A stretch of DNA of 64,000 bases from the NCBI RefSeq assembly GCF_006542375.1, contig NZ_CP038143.1, positions 1,550,001 through 1,614,000 on the forward strand. The letters run 5' to 3'. The notes beneath the pieces were generated by a model that made no database searches, was not told where the DNA came from, and saw only the letters and a list, made by a program, of their open reading frames with translations. The position numbers were made by a program, and so were the translations under genes. The DNA is from Oecophyllibacter saccharovorans (GTDB lineage: Bacteria; Pseudomonadota; Alphaproteobacteria; Acetobacterales; Acetobacteraceae). Below, one piece after another: positions 14,202-24,957 of this stretch (its first letter is position 1; the number at the start of each line of letters is the position of its first letter).

Positions 14202-17162
14202 TCAGCGGCTCCACCAGCCCGCACGGCGCTTGGCAGGCTGCACCTCATCGACATCGATGGGCTTGGGCGCGGCCTGGTTCTCACCGGTCGCGGCTTTTTC
14301 AGCTCCGGTCTTTGCCGGGCCAGTTTTTGCCGCCCCAGCCCTGGCAGAGCTGCCGCGGGCGCGGGGGGCCTTGGGCGCAGGCGCTTCAGTCCCGGTCTCA
14401 GCTTCAGCCTCCACCTTAGGGGCCGCCTTGCGGGTCCGCTGGCGCTTGCGCGGAGCTTCCTCGACCGGGCTCGTTTCCGCTGCCGGCGCGTGGACCTGCG
14501 GCGCTTCAGCCACCTCCGCAATCGTTTCAGGCTGGGCTTCAGGTTGAACTTCAGCCGCGGCCTTGCGGCGGGTGCGCGTGCGGCGCGCCGGGGTCTTGGG
14601 GGCGGGCGTCTTCACCGGCTCGGGCGTAGGTTCTTCAGCCACGCGCGTTTCATGCACCGGGGCCGGTTCCCCGCGGCGCACGGGGGAGGCGTCAGCGGTG
14701 TCGAACACGTCATGGATGTCATACACCCCGCTGCCGAAGGGATCAGCCGGTGTGGGGCCGCGGTAGGCAGGGGCCTCACGGGTCTCGCGAGCAGCGTGCG
14801 CCTGCGGGGCCTCCTCGTCAGCGCGGCGGCGCAGGCGGGTGCGCTTGCGGCCGGGCATGAGCTGGGCCTCGCTTTCAGATGCGTGGGGCTCAGGTGCGGG
14901 CGCAGCAGAGCGCGGCACCGTGATCTCCTCTTCAGGAGCAGCCTGCCGGCGGCGGTTGCGCTGAGGCTGCGCCTTGGGCGCGGCTTCCCGGGGCGCGCGT
15001 TCCTGGGAATCCGGCCGCTCCCTGCGCCGGGTATTGCCCTGGCCCTGATTCTGGGCCCGGCTTTCCGGCTCCGCTACGGCCTCAGGCGCGCTCTGCACGC
15101 CCAGACCCGGGGCAACCGCCTCCCGCTCAGCGCCTTCACGCGCCGGGCGTTCCCGGCGGTTGCGGCGGCGCTTGGAGCGACGGCCCCCATCACCGTTCTC
15201 AGCCGTCCCGTTATCAACCGCACTGGCCTCACCCGCACTGTGAGCATTACCCGCACCCCCGCGGCTGCCACGGCGGCCGGGGATGACGATCTCTTCCTCG
15301 CCCTCGCGCCCGATGAACGGCGCGTCCGCTTCCTCGATGTCGATGATGCGCGGCTGCGGCCCCTGATGGACCGGGCCGTTTCCTTCGCGGCGCTCACGGC
15401 CATTATGTTTATGTTCCGCGCCCCGGCCGTAACCCTGGCCGTAACCCGGGTTCTGGCTGCGCACATTGGTGACCTGGCCCGCCTCTTCGTCTGGCACGAT
15501 CTTGAAGTCCATGCCCGAAAGCGACTTGTCGGCCTCAAAGGTGATCTTCATGCCGCAGCGCTCCTCGATCTCGGCAAGGCTGTCGCGCTTGCTGTTGAGG
15601 ATGTAGAGCGCGATCTCAGGGGCCACCAGCACGGTGATGGCTGCGGGGTGCTTGGCAGCAGCCCCGGTCTCCTCGATGGCGCGCAGCACGTGCAGCACCG
15701 CACTTTCAGTGCCGCGCACCTGGCCCGTGCCGTGGCACTGGGGGCAGGGGCTGAGCATCGTTTCGGCCAGGGAGGGGCGCAGGCGCTGGCGCGACATCTC
15801 CAGCAGGCCGAAATGCGAGATCTTGCCCACCTGGATGCGCGCACGGTCATGGCGCAGCGCTTCCTTGAGGCGCTTTTCCACCTGGCCGTTATGCTTGCGG
15901 CTCTCCATGTCGATGAAGTCGATCACCACCAGGCCGGCCAGGTCGCGCAGGCGCAGCTGGCGGGCGATCTCCTCGGCGGCCTCGAGGTTGGTGCGCAATG
16001 CCGTCTCTTCAATGTTGCGCTGCGAGGTGGACTTGCCGGAATTGACGTCAATGGCCACCAGCGCCTCGGTCTGGTTGATGACGATGTAGCCGCCTGATTC
16101 CAGCTGCACGGTGGGCGCCACCATGGCTTCGAGGTGGTTTTCCACATTGTAGCGCGCAAACAGGCTCTGCCCGCGGTTCTGCCACAGCTTCACCTTGTTG
16201 GTGTTGTGGGGCATGAGCTGGCGGGTGAACTCGCGCGTGTTCTCCCACGCTTCCTCGCTGTCGACGATGATGTCGTCAATGTCGCGGGTGTAGAGGTCGC
16301 GGATGGCGCGCTTGATGATGTTGGCCTCTTCATAGACCAGCGCGGGGGCGATGGCCGTCAGCGCGCGGGAGCGGATGTCATCCCACAACTGCAGCAGGTA
16401 GTCGCAGTCGCGCGTGACCTCGGGTCCCGGCCGCCCGCCGCCTGCGGTGCGCACGATCATCGCCATGGAAGGCGGCAGGTTGAGCCCGGTGATGATGTCG
16501 CGCAGCCGCCTGCGGTCGGACTCGGAGGTGATCTTGCGCGACACCCCGCCGCCGCGCAGGGCGTTGGGCATCAGCACGCAGTAGCGGCCGGGCAGGGAGA
16601 TATAGGTGCTCAACGCTGCACCCTTGTTGCCGCGCTCCTCCTTGGTGACCTGCACCAGCAGGATCTGGCGGCGGCGGATCACCTCCTGGATCTGGTAGTT
16701 GCGCAGGAAACGCGCGGTGCGGCGCGCAGCGGTGTTGTCCTCGCCGGTATCGTTCTCGCCGCTGACCGTCTCGGGCCGCTCGTCGTCACGGTCATTACGG
16801 TCACCACGTGAAGCACGCTCAGGGCCGGGGCTTTCACCATCGCCCGCTTCAAGCGCCTGCTGCTCGGCGGCATATTCCTCCTCCTGCAGCTCGAGCAGCT
16901 TGGCGCGGTCTGCAATGGGGATCTGGAAGTAATCGGGGTGGATCTCGCTGAAGGGCAGGAAGCCGTGGCGGTTGCCGCCATATTCCACAAAGGCCGCCTG
17001 CAGGCTGGGCTCGATGCGGATCACCTTGGCAAGGTAGATATTGCCCTTGAGCTGGCGACGCGCCGAGGTCTCGATGTCATATTCCTCAATGCGGCGGCCA
17101 TTCATCACCACCACGCGTGTTTCCTCGTCATGGGTGGCGTCAATGAGCATGTGTTTTGTCAT
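14202..17162 (-). CDS. rne: Ribonuclease E
   Basis: 986 residues. The N-terminal half is the catalytic core: S1 RNA-binding domain (about 35-120, interrupted by a long acidic insert at about 85-135), 5' sensor and RNase-H-like parts, and the DNase-I-like domain with metal ligands Asp372 (AIDVNSG) and Asp415 (IDFIDM). The 43-residue spacing equals that of E. coli Asp303/Asp346. Zn-link cysteines 473 and 476 (CPQCHG) follow. The C-terminal third is disordered, rich in Arg, Pro, Ala and Glu, and should be the degradosome scaffold. It makes the first cuts in mRNA decay and in rRNA/tRNA processing. ATG 17162 has GGAG upstream; a GTG at 17174 is less likely. Confidence 0.95.
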   Translation of the reverse strand: MTKHMLIDATHDEETRVVVMNGRRIEEYDIETSARRQLKGNIYLAKVIRIEPSLQAAFVEYGGNRHGFLPFSEIHPDYFQIPIADRAKLLELQEEEYAAEQQALEAGDGESPGPERASRGDRNDRDDERPETVSGENDTGEDNTAARRTARFLRNYQIQEVIRRRQILLVQVTKEERGNKGAALSTYISLPGRYCVLMPNALRGGGVSRKITSESDRRRLRDIITGLNLPPSMAMIVRTAGGGRPGPEVTRDCDYLLQLWDDIRSRALTAIAPALVYEEANIIKRAIRDLYTRDIDDIIVDSEEAWENTREFTRQLMPHNTNKVKLWQNRGQSLFARYNVENHLEAMVAPTVQLESGGYIVINQTEALVAIDVNSGKSTSQRNIEETALRTNLEAAEEIARQLRLRDLAGLVVIDFIDMESRKHNGQVEKRLKEALRHDRARIQVGKISHFGLLEMSRQRLRPSLAETMLSPCPQCHGTGQVRGTESAVLHVLRAIEETGAAAKHPAAITVLVAPEIALYILNSKRDSLAEIEERCGMKITFEADKSLSGMDFKIVPDEEAGQVTNVRSQNPGYGQGYGRGAEHKHNGRERREGNGPVHQGPQPRIIDIEEADAPFIGREGEEEIVIPGRRGSRGGAGNAHSAGEASAVDNGTAENGDGGRRSKRRRNRRERPAREGAEREAVAPGLGVQSAPEAVAEPESRAQNQGQGNTRRRERPDSQERAPREAAPKAQPQRNRRRQAAPEEEITVPRSAAPAPEPHASESEAQLMPGRKRTRLRRRADEEAPQAHAARETREAPAYRGPTPADPFGSGVYDIHDVFDTADASPVRRGEPAPVHETRVAEEPTPEPVKTPAPKTPARRTRTRRKAAAEVQPEAQPETIAEVAEAPQVHAPAAETSPVEEAPRKRQRTRKAAPKVEAEAETGTEAPAPKAPRARGSSARAGAAKTGPAKTGAEKAATGENQAAPKPIDVDEVQPAKRRAGWWSR

Positions 17163-17920
17163 GAAATGGGGCACTCCGTAGCGCTCGAGCGGGGCCTGCG
17201 CGGCAGGGGCCGGCGGGAGCGCGGATTGTCATGGAGGGGGGCCGGGGCCGCCAGGGCGCAGGGACGCGACAAGGCGCCGGGCGCGGTGGGGTTCATCCAC
17301 TGGCCGGTCATGCCGTTGCGATCATCTGTCTGCCATCTGTCTGCCCGTGCAGGTGCATTCGGCCCCTGAAAACTGGTGGCTGGCACTGGCAACGCCACTC
17401 CGGCAGATCCGGTCGCCCGCGCCGTCCTGTCGGGGAGAGGGGGGGGCCGGAAAAGCTGAGCACGCCTGCGTGCAGCCTTGTCATAACGATGCGGTTCCGG
17501 CCATGGGCGGCAAAGCCCGGGCCTGGAACCTGCGGGGCTCAGCCCAGCCGCTGGTTTCCCGCAGGCATGGGCCGGACCCGTCTGCGCCCGAAGGCGCGGA
17601 AATTCTGCTGGCTGGCCCCAGGCGCGCACTCACTACGCTACGGAGCGATGGCGCGCGCTTATATATATGGGCCGACCTGGTGCAGGGCTGTGCGAACCTT
17701 GGCACGGTTCACGCTCCTGCAGGGGCAGTATGCGGCACTTTCCCCGGCCTGACAAGCACGCCGTGCACCCCAAGGCCACACTTGGAAAACCGGACCCGGA
17801 ACTCCACTTGAAAAATGTGGACAGGATTTCATCCGGGGCGGTAAAATTTCCGGGCGTCACCGTTCTGACTAACTGCTCTTCTGACCGCCCCGCCTGCAGC
17901 GCCCAAGGGAACCGGCTCTG
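17163..17920. other. Long non-coding gap between rne and nadA
   Basis: 758 bases between divergent genes with no convincing gene. Frames here are open but show no Shine-Dalgarno, no recognisable protein and no third-position bias like the neighbours. It must contain both promoters. An isolated AT run (TTATATATAT, 17659-17668) could be a -10 for rne, which would give rne a leader of about 480 bases; long leaders used in autoregulation are known for rne in other bacteria. GC-rich inverted stretches around 17515-17560 could fold in RNA. Confidence 0.5.
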
Positions 17921-18937
17921 ATGGAAAATCCGCCCACGCTTCCTGCCCCCGCTCTCTCGCCTGAGGAAGCCGACCAGCTCTACAGCCGCGTTGCGCGCCT
18001 GATGACCCGCGACCACTGGGACGCGCATTTCCGCGACGACATCGCCGCCATCCTGCAGCTCAAGAAAGAGCGCAACGCCGTCATCCTGGCGCACAATTAC
18101 CAGACGCCCGAGATCTTCCACTGCATCGCCGACATCCAGGGCGACAGCCTGGCCCTGGCGCGCAGGGCCCAGGGGCTGGAGGCCGATGTCATCCTCATGG
18201 CAGGCGTGCATTTCATGGCCGAGACGGTCAAGCTGCTCAACCCGGACAGAACCGTCCTGATCCCTGACGCCCATGCCGGCTGCTCGCTGGCCGAGAGCAT
18301 CACGGCCCGCGACGTGCGCCAGCTGAAAGCGCGCCATCCCGGCGTGCCGGTGGTCACCTATGTGAACAGCAGTGCCGAGGTCAAGGCCGAGACCGATATC
18401 TGCTGCACCTCGGGCAATGCCCGGCGCGTGATGAAACATGCCGCCGCGCAGGCCGGCACGAATCGCGTCATCATGATCCCCGATGAGTTCCTGGCCACTA
18501 ACATCAGCCGCGATACCGGCATTGAAGCCATCACCTGGCCCGGCCATTGCGAGGTGCATGAGCTGTTCACGCCCCTGCAGATCAGGCAATACCGCCGCAT
18601 TCATCCGGGCGTGGTGGTGATCGCCCATCCCGAATGCCCGCCCGAGGTGATCGAGGCGGCGGACTTTTCAGGCTCCACAGCTGAGATGATCGCGTTCATC
18701 ACGGAGAAGAGGCCCCAGAAAGCGCTGCTGGTGACCGAATGCTCCATGAGCGACAACCTGGCCCAGCTCAATCCCGGCACCGAGTTCGTGCGCCCCTGCA
18801 ACCTGTGCCCGCATATGAAGCGCATCACGCTCAAGGGCATCCGCCACGCGCTGGAGACGATGCAGATCCCCGTCGAGATCCCAGCCCCCCTGGTGGAAAG
18901 GGCGCGCGCTTCCGTTGAGCGCATGCTGGCCGTCTGA
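17921..18937 (+). CDS. nadA: Quinolinate synthase A
   Basis: 338 residues. It condenses iminoaspartate with dihydroxyacetone phosphate to quinolinate using a [4Fe-4S] cluster. Three copies of the NadA fold are covered. Candidate cluster ligands are Cys121 (GCSLAE), Cys210 (GHCEVH) and one of Cys293/Cys296 (PCNLCPHM). Substrate motifs AHNYQTPEI and YVNSSAEVKAE are present. AAGGGA lies eight bases before the ATG. It heads nadA-nadB-nadC, with spacing of 12 bases and then an overlap of one base, so the whole pathway to NaMN is one operon. Confidence 0.96.
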   Translation: MENPPTLPAPALSPEEADQLYSRVARLMTRDHWDAHFRDDIAAILQLKKERNAVILAHNYQTPEIFHCIADIQGDSLALARRAQGLEADVILMAGVHFMAETVKLLNPDRTVLIPDAHAGCSLAESITARDVRQLKARHPGVPVVTYVNSSAEVKAETDICCTSGNARRVMKHAAAQAGTNRVIMIPDEFLATNISRDTGIEAITWPGHCEVHELFTPLQIRQYRRIHPGVVVIAHPECPPEVIEAADFSGSTAEMIAFITEKRPQKALLVTECSMSDNLAQLNPGTEFVRPCNLCPHMKRITLKGIRHALETMQIPVEIPAPLVERARASVERMLAV

Positions 18938-18949
18938 AGGGCTGAGCGC

Positions 18950-20515
18950 ATGGCCCGGTCCCCCACGTCCGCTGATGATCTTGCAAGCCTTGCCGGCCTG
19001 CCGGTGATCGTGGGGGCGGGGATTGCGGGCCTCAGCACCGCCCTGCACCTCAACGCCCCCTGCGTGCTCGTCAGCAATGCCCCCTTGGGCACAGGCGGCT
19101 CAAGCCCGCTGGCCCAGGGCGGGCTGTCAGCTGCCATCGGCCCTGCCGACAGCCCGGCCGAGCACGCGCGCGACACGCTGCAGGCGGGCGTGGGGCTGTG
19201 CGATGAGAGGGTGGTGCAGGCCATGACCGAAGCGGGGCCGCAGACCGTCGCCCAGCTCCTGGCCTGGGGCGTGCCCCTTGCGCATGACGGCAACGGCCAG
19301 CTCGCCCTGCACCTTGAAGCCGCCCACAGCCAGCCGCGCGTGGTGTTTGCTGGCGGCGACGCCTCAGGCCGCCTGATGACTGAGGCGCTGGCACAGCAGG
19401 TGCAGGCCCGGCCTGACATCCACGTGCTCACCCCGGCCTGCGCCAGGCGCATCGTGGTCCGCGGCGGCCAGGTGCGGGGGGTTGAGCTTGAGCTGGCCGG
19501 GGGCACACAGCTGTTGCCCACCACGCAGCTGGTCATCGCCACAGGCGGGCTGGGCGGTCTTTACGAAGGGGCCACCGTGCCTGCAGCCCAGAAAGGCGGC
19601 GGGCTGGCGATGGCCGCACGGGCAGGGGCTGCGCTTGCAGACATGGAGTTCACCCAGTTCCACCCCACCGCGCTTGACACAGGCCAGCCCGGCCAGCGCC
19701 CGCTCATCAGCGAGGCCGTGCGCGGGGCGGGCGCGTTGCTGGTCGATGAGACCGGCGCGCGCTTTACCGAGGAGCTTGCCCCGCGCGACGTGGTCACCCG
19801 CGCCCTGGCCGCCCATCTGGCTGCAGGCCACCAGGTCTTCCTCGATGGCCGCAACCTGAGGGGCGGGCGCTTTTCCGAGCTCTTCCCCGGCATTCACGCA
19901 ACCTGCCTGCAACACGGGTGGGACGCAGACCGCCAGCCCATCCCCGTGCGCCCGGCCATGCACTACCACATGGGCGGCATTGGGGTGGACCGGCAGTGCC
20001 GCAGCACATTGCCCGGGCTTTACGCGGTGGGCGAGGCGGCGTGCACAGGCCTGCACGGCGCCAACCGCCTGGCCAGCAATTCCCTGCTTGAAGCCTGCGT
20101 GACCGGCCGGTGGGCGGCTGAAGCGATCCTGCAGAGCCGTGCCGGCCAGGATTCCCCGTGGCCCGCGTCCCCTGTGGCGCAGGTCGAGCCGCAAGAGATC
20201 CCCACGCCCACGCCTGACACCGCCGCCCTGACCGCGGGGGAGCTGATGTGGCGTCACGCAGGCATCAACCGCACGCGCGCCGGCCTGCAGGCGGTCCTGG
20301 CCACGCTCGGCCCCAGGGCTGCTCACGATGACGCCGCCCTGATGGGCAGCTTTGTAGCAGCCGCTGCCCTGATGCGGCGCGAAAGCCGCGGGGCCCATGC
20401 CCGGCTGGACCACCCCCGCACCCTGCCTGCCGCCCAGGCCCCCCGCCGCAGCCTGACGCTTGCCGGGCTGGAGGCTTTCATTTCCCGTTCTTCTCCCTTC
20501 AAGGACTCCGCCTGA
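18950..20515 (+). CDS. nadB: L-aspartate oxidase
   Basis: 521 residues. FAD enzyme that oxidises L-aspartate to iminoaspartate, the substrate of NadA. Dinucleotide-binding motif VIVGAGIAGLSTALHL is at about residues 22-37, then the FAD site SPLAQGGLSAAIG. The active-site stretch is FTQFHPTAL; late FAD contacts are YAVGEAACTGLHGANRLASN. The C-terminal helical domain is present but ends somewhat early for the family. AAGGG precedes the ATG by nine bases. The stop codon TGA shares its last base with the ATG of nadC, which indicates coupled translation. Confidence 0.95.
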   Translation: MARSPTSADDLASLAGLPVIVGAGIAGLSTALHLNAPCVLVSNAPLGTGGSSPLAQGGLSAAIGPADSPAEHARDTLQAGVGLCDERVVQAMTEAGPQTVAQLLAWGVPLAHDGNGQLALHLEAAHSQPRVVFAGGDASGRLMTEALAQQVQARPDIHVLTPACARRIVVRGGQVRGVELELAGGTQLLPTTQLVIATGGLGGLYEGATVPAAQKGGGLAMAARAGAALADMEFTQFHPTALDTGQPGQRPLISEAVRGAGALLVDETGARFTEELAPRDVVTRALAAHLAAGHQVFLDGRNLRGGRFSELFPGIHATCLQHGWDADRQPIPVRPAMHYHMGGIGVDRQCRSTLPGLYAVGEAACTGLHGANRLASNSLLEACVTGRWAAEAILQSRAGQDSPWPASPVAQVEPQEIPTPTPDTAALTAGELMWRHAGINRTRAGLQAVLATLGPRAAHDDAALMGSFVAAAALMRRESRGAHARLDHPRTLPAAQAPRRSLTLAGLEAFISRSSPFKDSA

Positions 20516-21468
20516 TGGTCACTCCCGCCCCGATCACCCTGCCCCCATTGCTCTGGGAGCAGGCCGTCCGCACCGCCCTGCTGGAGGATCTGGGCAATGG
20601 CGGCGATCTCACCTCCCAGGCCGTGGTGCCGCCCGACCGCCAGGTGACCGCCGCTTTCACCGCGCGCGAAGACGGCATTGTGTGCGGCCTGCCCGCAGCC
20701 GCCCTGACCTTCAGGCTGCTCGAAGACCCCGCTCTGGGCCCGGTGACGTTTGAAGCCAGCGTCCGCGAAGGCGCGCCTGTTCATAAGGGAGAAGTGCTGG
20801 CAACCGTGCGCGGGCCTGCGCAGACCGTGCTGGCAGGCGAACGCACCGCGCTCAACGTGCTCACCCATCTCAGCGGCATCGCTACCGCCACCGCCAAGCT
20901 GGTGCGCGAGGTTGAAGGGGCGGGGCCAGGGGGCAAGACGCCGGCCGTCTGTGCGACGCGCAAGACCCTGCCCGGGCTCAAGGCGCTGCAGAAATATGCC
21001 GTGCGGCTGGGCGGCGGGGGCAGCCACCGCTACCGGCTCGATGACGCGATTCTCATCAAGGACAACCACCTGGCCCTGGCAGGCGGGGTGGAAAAAGCCC
21101 TCCAGGCCGCAGGCGACTTCGCCCGCACCAGCCATCTCACCAAGATCGAGCTTGAGGTGGACGACCTGGACCAGCTCAGCGAGGCGCTGTCCTTTGCGGC
21201 GCGCCAGCAGCTCGAGGGCCAGCGCTACCGCGGCGCGGATGTCTTCCTGCTCGACAACATGGACCTCCAGACCCTGCGCGAGGCCGTGGCGCTTATCGCC
21301 CGCTTTGCCCCGCACGCCCTGGCCGAGGCCTCAGGCGGCATCACGGCAACCAATGTGCGCGCCGTGGCGGCAACGGGGGTGGATGTCATCTCGCTGGGCG
21401 CGCTGACGCATTCGGTCCGGGCGCTCGATATCGGGCTTGATATCAATCCAGAGAGTGGCGGGCACTGA
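20515..21468 (+). CDS. nadC: Nicotinate-nucleotide pyrophosphorylase (carboxylating)
   Basis: 317 residues. It converts quinolinate and PRPP to nicotinate mononucleotide. N-terminal domain about 1-125; the barrel carries the usual signatures ATRKTLPGLKALQKYAV, GGGGSHRYRLDDAILIKDNH and, at the end, LAEASGGITATNVRAVAATGVDVISLGALTHS. Starts on the overlapping A of the nadB stop. The last gene of nadABC; the amidase gene 93 bases later has its own strong ribosome site and may be separately transcribed. Confidence 0.96.
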   Translation: MVTPAPITLPPLLWEQAVRTALLEDLGNGGDLTSQAVVPPDRQVTAAFTAREDGIVCGLPAAALTFRLLEDPALGPVTFEASVREGAPVHKGEVLATVRGPAQTVLAGERTALNVLTHLSGIATATAKLVREVEGAGPGGKTPAVCATRKTLPGLKALQKYAVRLGGGGSHRYRLDDAILIKDNHLALAGGVEKALQAAGDFARTSHLTKIELEVDDLDQLSEALSFAARQQLEGQRYRGADVFLLDNMDLQTLREAVALIARFAPHALAEASGGITATNVRAVAATGVDVISLGALTHSVRALDIGLDINPESGGH

Positions 21469-21561
21469 GGGCTGAGGAAAAGAATCCACAATTGCGCCGC
21501 GATGGTTGTATATTGCCCCTTTCATGACCGGTAACAGAAACCAGGCGAGGAGAGAGGGGAG

Positions 21562-22518
21562 ATGAAGTCAGGGCCTGTGATCAGGCGGCGCGCCTTGCTG
21601 GAGGCCGTGCTGGCAGCCGCTGCGGGAACGGCGCTTGCGCCCCAGACGGCCCTGGCGCGCGTTCTCTCCCAGCGCCACGCGCATGTTCATGCCCGCCACC
21701 ATGCGGCCATGCATCACGCCGGGCGCGCGGCGCACCAGCTCGCCCACTCGCCCGCGCCCACGGCCCTGGCTGAGGTTAACGCGTCCGCCGCCACGCCCGC
21801 CCGCGCGCCTGCCGTGCTGCGCGGGGCTGCGCCGCCGCGGCCTCTGGTGATGATCGACCCGGGGCATGGCGGCAAGGACCCCGGGGCCATCGGCGTGTCA
21901 GGCACGTATGAAAAACACGTCGCCGAGGCCGCCGCGCTGGAGCTGCGCCGCCAGCTCCTGGCCAGCGGGCGCTACCGCGTGGCGATGACCCGCAGCGGCG
22001 ACCGCTTCATCCCGCTCGATGGCCGCGTGGAGCTCGCCCACCGCCACCAGGCCGGGCTGTTCATCTCCCTGCATGCTGATGCCTTGCCCGATTCCTCGGT
22101 GCGCGGGGCCAGCGTCTATACGCTGTCAGGCAATGCGTCTGATCGCCAGACCGCCGCCCTGGCCCAGCGCGAAAACAGCGCGGACCGCTTTGCCAGTGCG
22201 GCCTGGCAGGGCGTGTCGCCCGAAGTGGCGCAGATCCTGGGCAGCCTGGTGCGCGAGGAGACCCGCCACGGCTCGACCCGCATGGCAGGCAGCGTGGTGC
22301 AGGCCTTCCGCAACCGCATCGGCCTGCTCAGCCACCCCGCGCGCCATGCAGGCTTCGTGGTGCTCAAATCAGCCGACATCCCCTCGGTCCTGGTGGAGAT
22401 GGGCTTCATGTCCAACCCCCATGACGAAGCCGCCCTGCGCCAGTCCGGCCACCGCCAGCAGGTCGCCCTGGCCATGAAAGCGGCGGTGGACCACTATTTC
22501 AACGTGATCTCAAGCTGA
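21562..22518 (+). CDS. N-acetylmuramoyl-L-alanine amidase (Amidase_3, AmiC-type)
   Basis: 318 residues. A Tat-like signal begins it (IRRRALLEAVLAAAAGTAL), followed by a His/Ala-rich linker (about 35-85). The catalytic domain (about 92-318) has the zinc-site motifs VMIDPGHGGKDPGAIG, the Glu in YEKHVAEA, SLHADA and the catalytic Glu in VLVEMGFMSN. It cuts the peptide from N-acetylmuramic acid, mainly at division septa. No AMIN domain is seen upstream of the catalytic part. A long purine-rich ribosome site (GAGGAGAGAGGGGAG) precedes the ATG. Export would need the Tat system, whose tatB and tatC are in this window. Confidence 0.92.
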   Translation: MKSGPVIRRRALLEAVLAAAAGTALAPQTALARVLSQRHAHVHARHHAAMHHAGRAAHQLAHSPAPTALAEVNASAATPARAPAVLRGAAPPRPLVMIDPGHGGKDPGAIGVSGTYEKHVAEAAALELRRQLLASGRYRVAMTRSGDRFIPLDGRVELAHRHQAGLFISLHADALPDSSVRGASVYTLSGNASDRQTAALAQRENSADRFASAAWQGVSPEVAQILGSLVREETRHGSTRMAGSVVQAFRNRIGLLSHPARHAGFVVLKSADIPSVLVEMGFMSNPHDEAALRQSGHRQQVALAMKAAVDHYFNVISS

Positions 22519-23917
<1,399 letters not shown>

Positions 23918-23988
23918 GGCGGGCGTTGGGGCGTTTCTCCCGGCGGTAAAGCGCGGGGGCAGGGCGGCCGCAGGAAACCGGAGCGACG

Positions 23989-24918
23989 ATGTTCTCCATC
24001 CAGGCACGACAGCTTTTCGGCGGATTCGTCCTGCCCGTATTGGTGCTGGTGGCCGTGGCGATCGTGCTTCTGGGCCAGATCTGGCCGCAGGGGCCCGAGC
24101 GGGTGCGCCTGGTGGTGCTGGAGGGGATGGGCCCGATCTACCGCGTGCTGACCTGGCCTGAGCGCGAGGTCCAGGCCTGGCGCGGCCAGCTCCAGGGCCT
24201 GGCCAACCTGCAGGCTGAAAACACCCGCCTGCGCACCGAGAACACCAAGCTCCTGCACTGGTACAACACCGCCGTCACGCTGGGGGCTGAAAACGCGCGC
24301 CTCAAGGGCATCCTCCACTGGGGCGCTGAGGTGCAGACCGCCTTCGTGAGCGGCCAGGTGATCCGCGAAGAAGACGGCCCCTACCTGCGCGCCGTGCTGA
24401 TCGACACCGGCACGCAGCATCTGCCGCCGGGCGCTCTGGGGGTGGATGCCAACGGTCTGGTCGGCCGCGTCAGCGAGGCCGGGCCGCAGGTGGTGCGCCT
24501 GCTGCTGGTCACAGACACCGCAAGCCGCCTGCCGGTGACCATGCAGCCTTCAGGCACGGATGCGATGATGGTGGGCGACAACACGCCGGTGCCGCGGCTG
24601 ATGTATTTCCCCCAGTCCCATCCGCCGCAGGAAGGCGAGCGGGTGGAGACGCGGCGCCAGAGCGGGCTGATGGGCGGGGTGCCGATCGGCCATGTGCACT
24701 TCCTGGGCCCGGGCCACCCGGCCGTCCTGCTGGATGCGGACCTGGACCATCTCGACATCGTGCGCGTCTTCAGCACGCCGCAGATCCCCGATCCCCCGCC
24801 TGCCGAAGGCCGCGTGCGCGAGCGCCCGCCGCTGCATGCGACAGACCCGCAGGCTGAAACCCCTTCAGTCCTGCACGCGCTGGAGAAGTTCATGCCGTTC
24901 ACCAAGGTCGAGAACTGA
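23989..24918 (+). CDS. mreC: Rod shape-determining protein MreC
   Basis: 309 residues. One membrane helix (about 13-32, GGFVLPVLVLVAVAIVLLG), a coiled-coil (about 60-95, with LQAENTRLRTENTKLL) and a double beta-barrel periplasmic domain (about 110-265) with the family features VDANGLVGRVSEAG and PVPRLMYF. A charged Pro-rich tail ends it. It links MreB inside to PBP2 outside in the elongasome. GGAG precedes the ATG by six bases; 71 bases separate it from mreB. Confidence 0.93.
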   Translation: MFSIQARQLFGGFVLPVLVLVAVAIVLLGQIWPQGPERVRLVVLEGMGPIYRVLTWPEREVQAWRGQLQGLANLQAENTRLRTENTKLLHWYNTAVTLGAENARLKGILHWGAEVQTAFVSGQVIREEDGPYLRAVLIDTGTQHLPPGALGVDANGLVGRVSEAGPQVVRLLLVTDTASRLPVTMQPSGTDAMMVGDNTPVPRLMYFPQSHPPQEGERVETRRQSGLMGGVPIGHVHFLGPGHPAVLLDADLDHLDIVRVFSTPQIPDPPPAEGRVRERPPLHATDPQAETPSVLHALEKFMPFTKVEN

Positions 24919-24957
24919 AAAACCCAACCCCGAACCCCGAGGAGCCAGACGCCCGCC

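Noticed and set aside
14166-16097. 643-codon open frame on the plus strand opposite rne
   Set aside because: Shadow of the GC-rich rne tail; its protein is low-complexity (Arg/Gly/Leu) and matches nothing, while rne is certain.
17159-17752. Overlapping open frames in the rne-nadA gap
   Set aside because: Arg/Pro/Ala-rich products with no ribosome site or family; several frames are open at once, as expected from GC-rich non-coding DNA.
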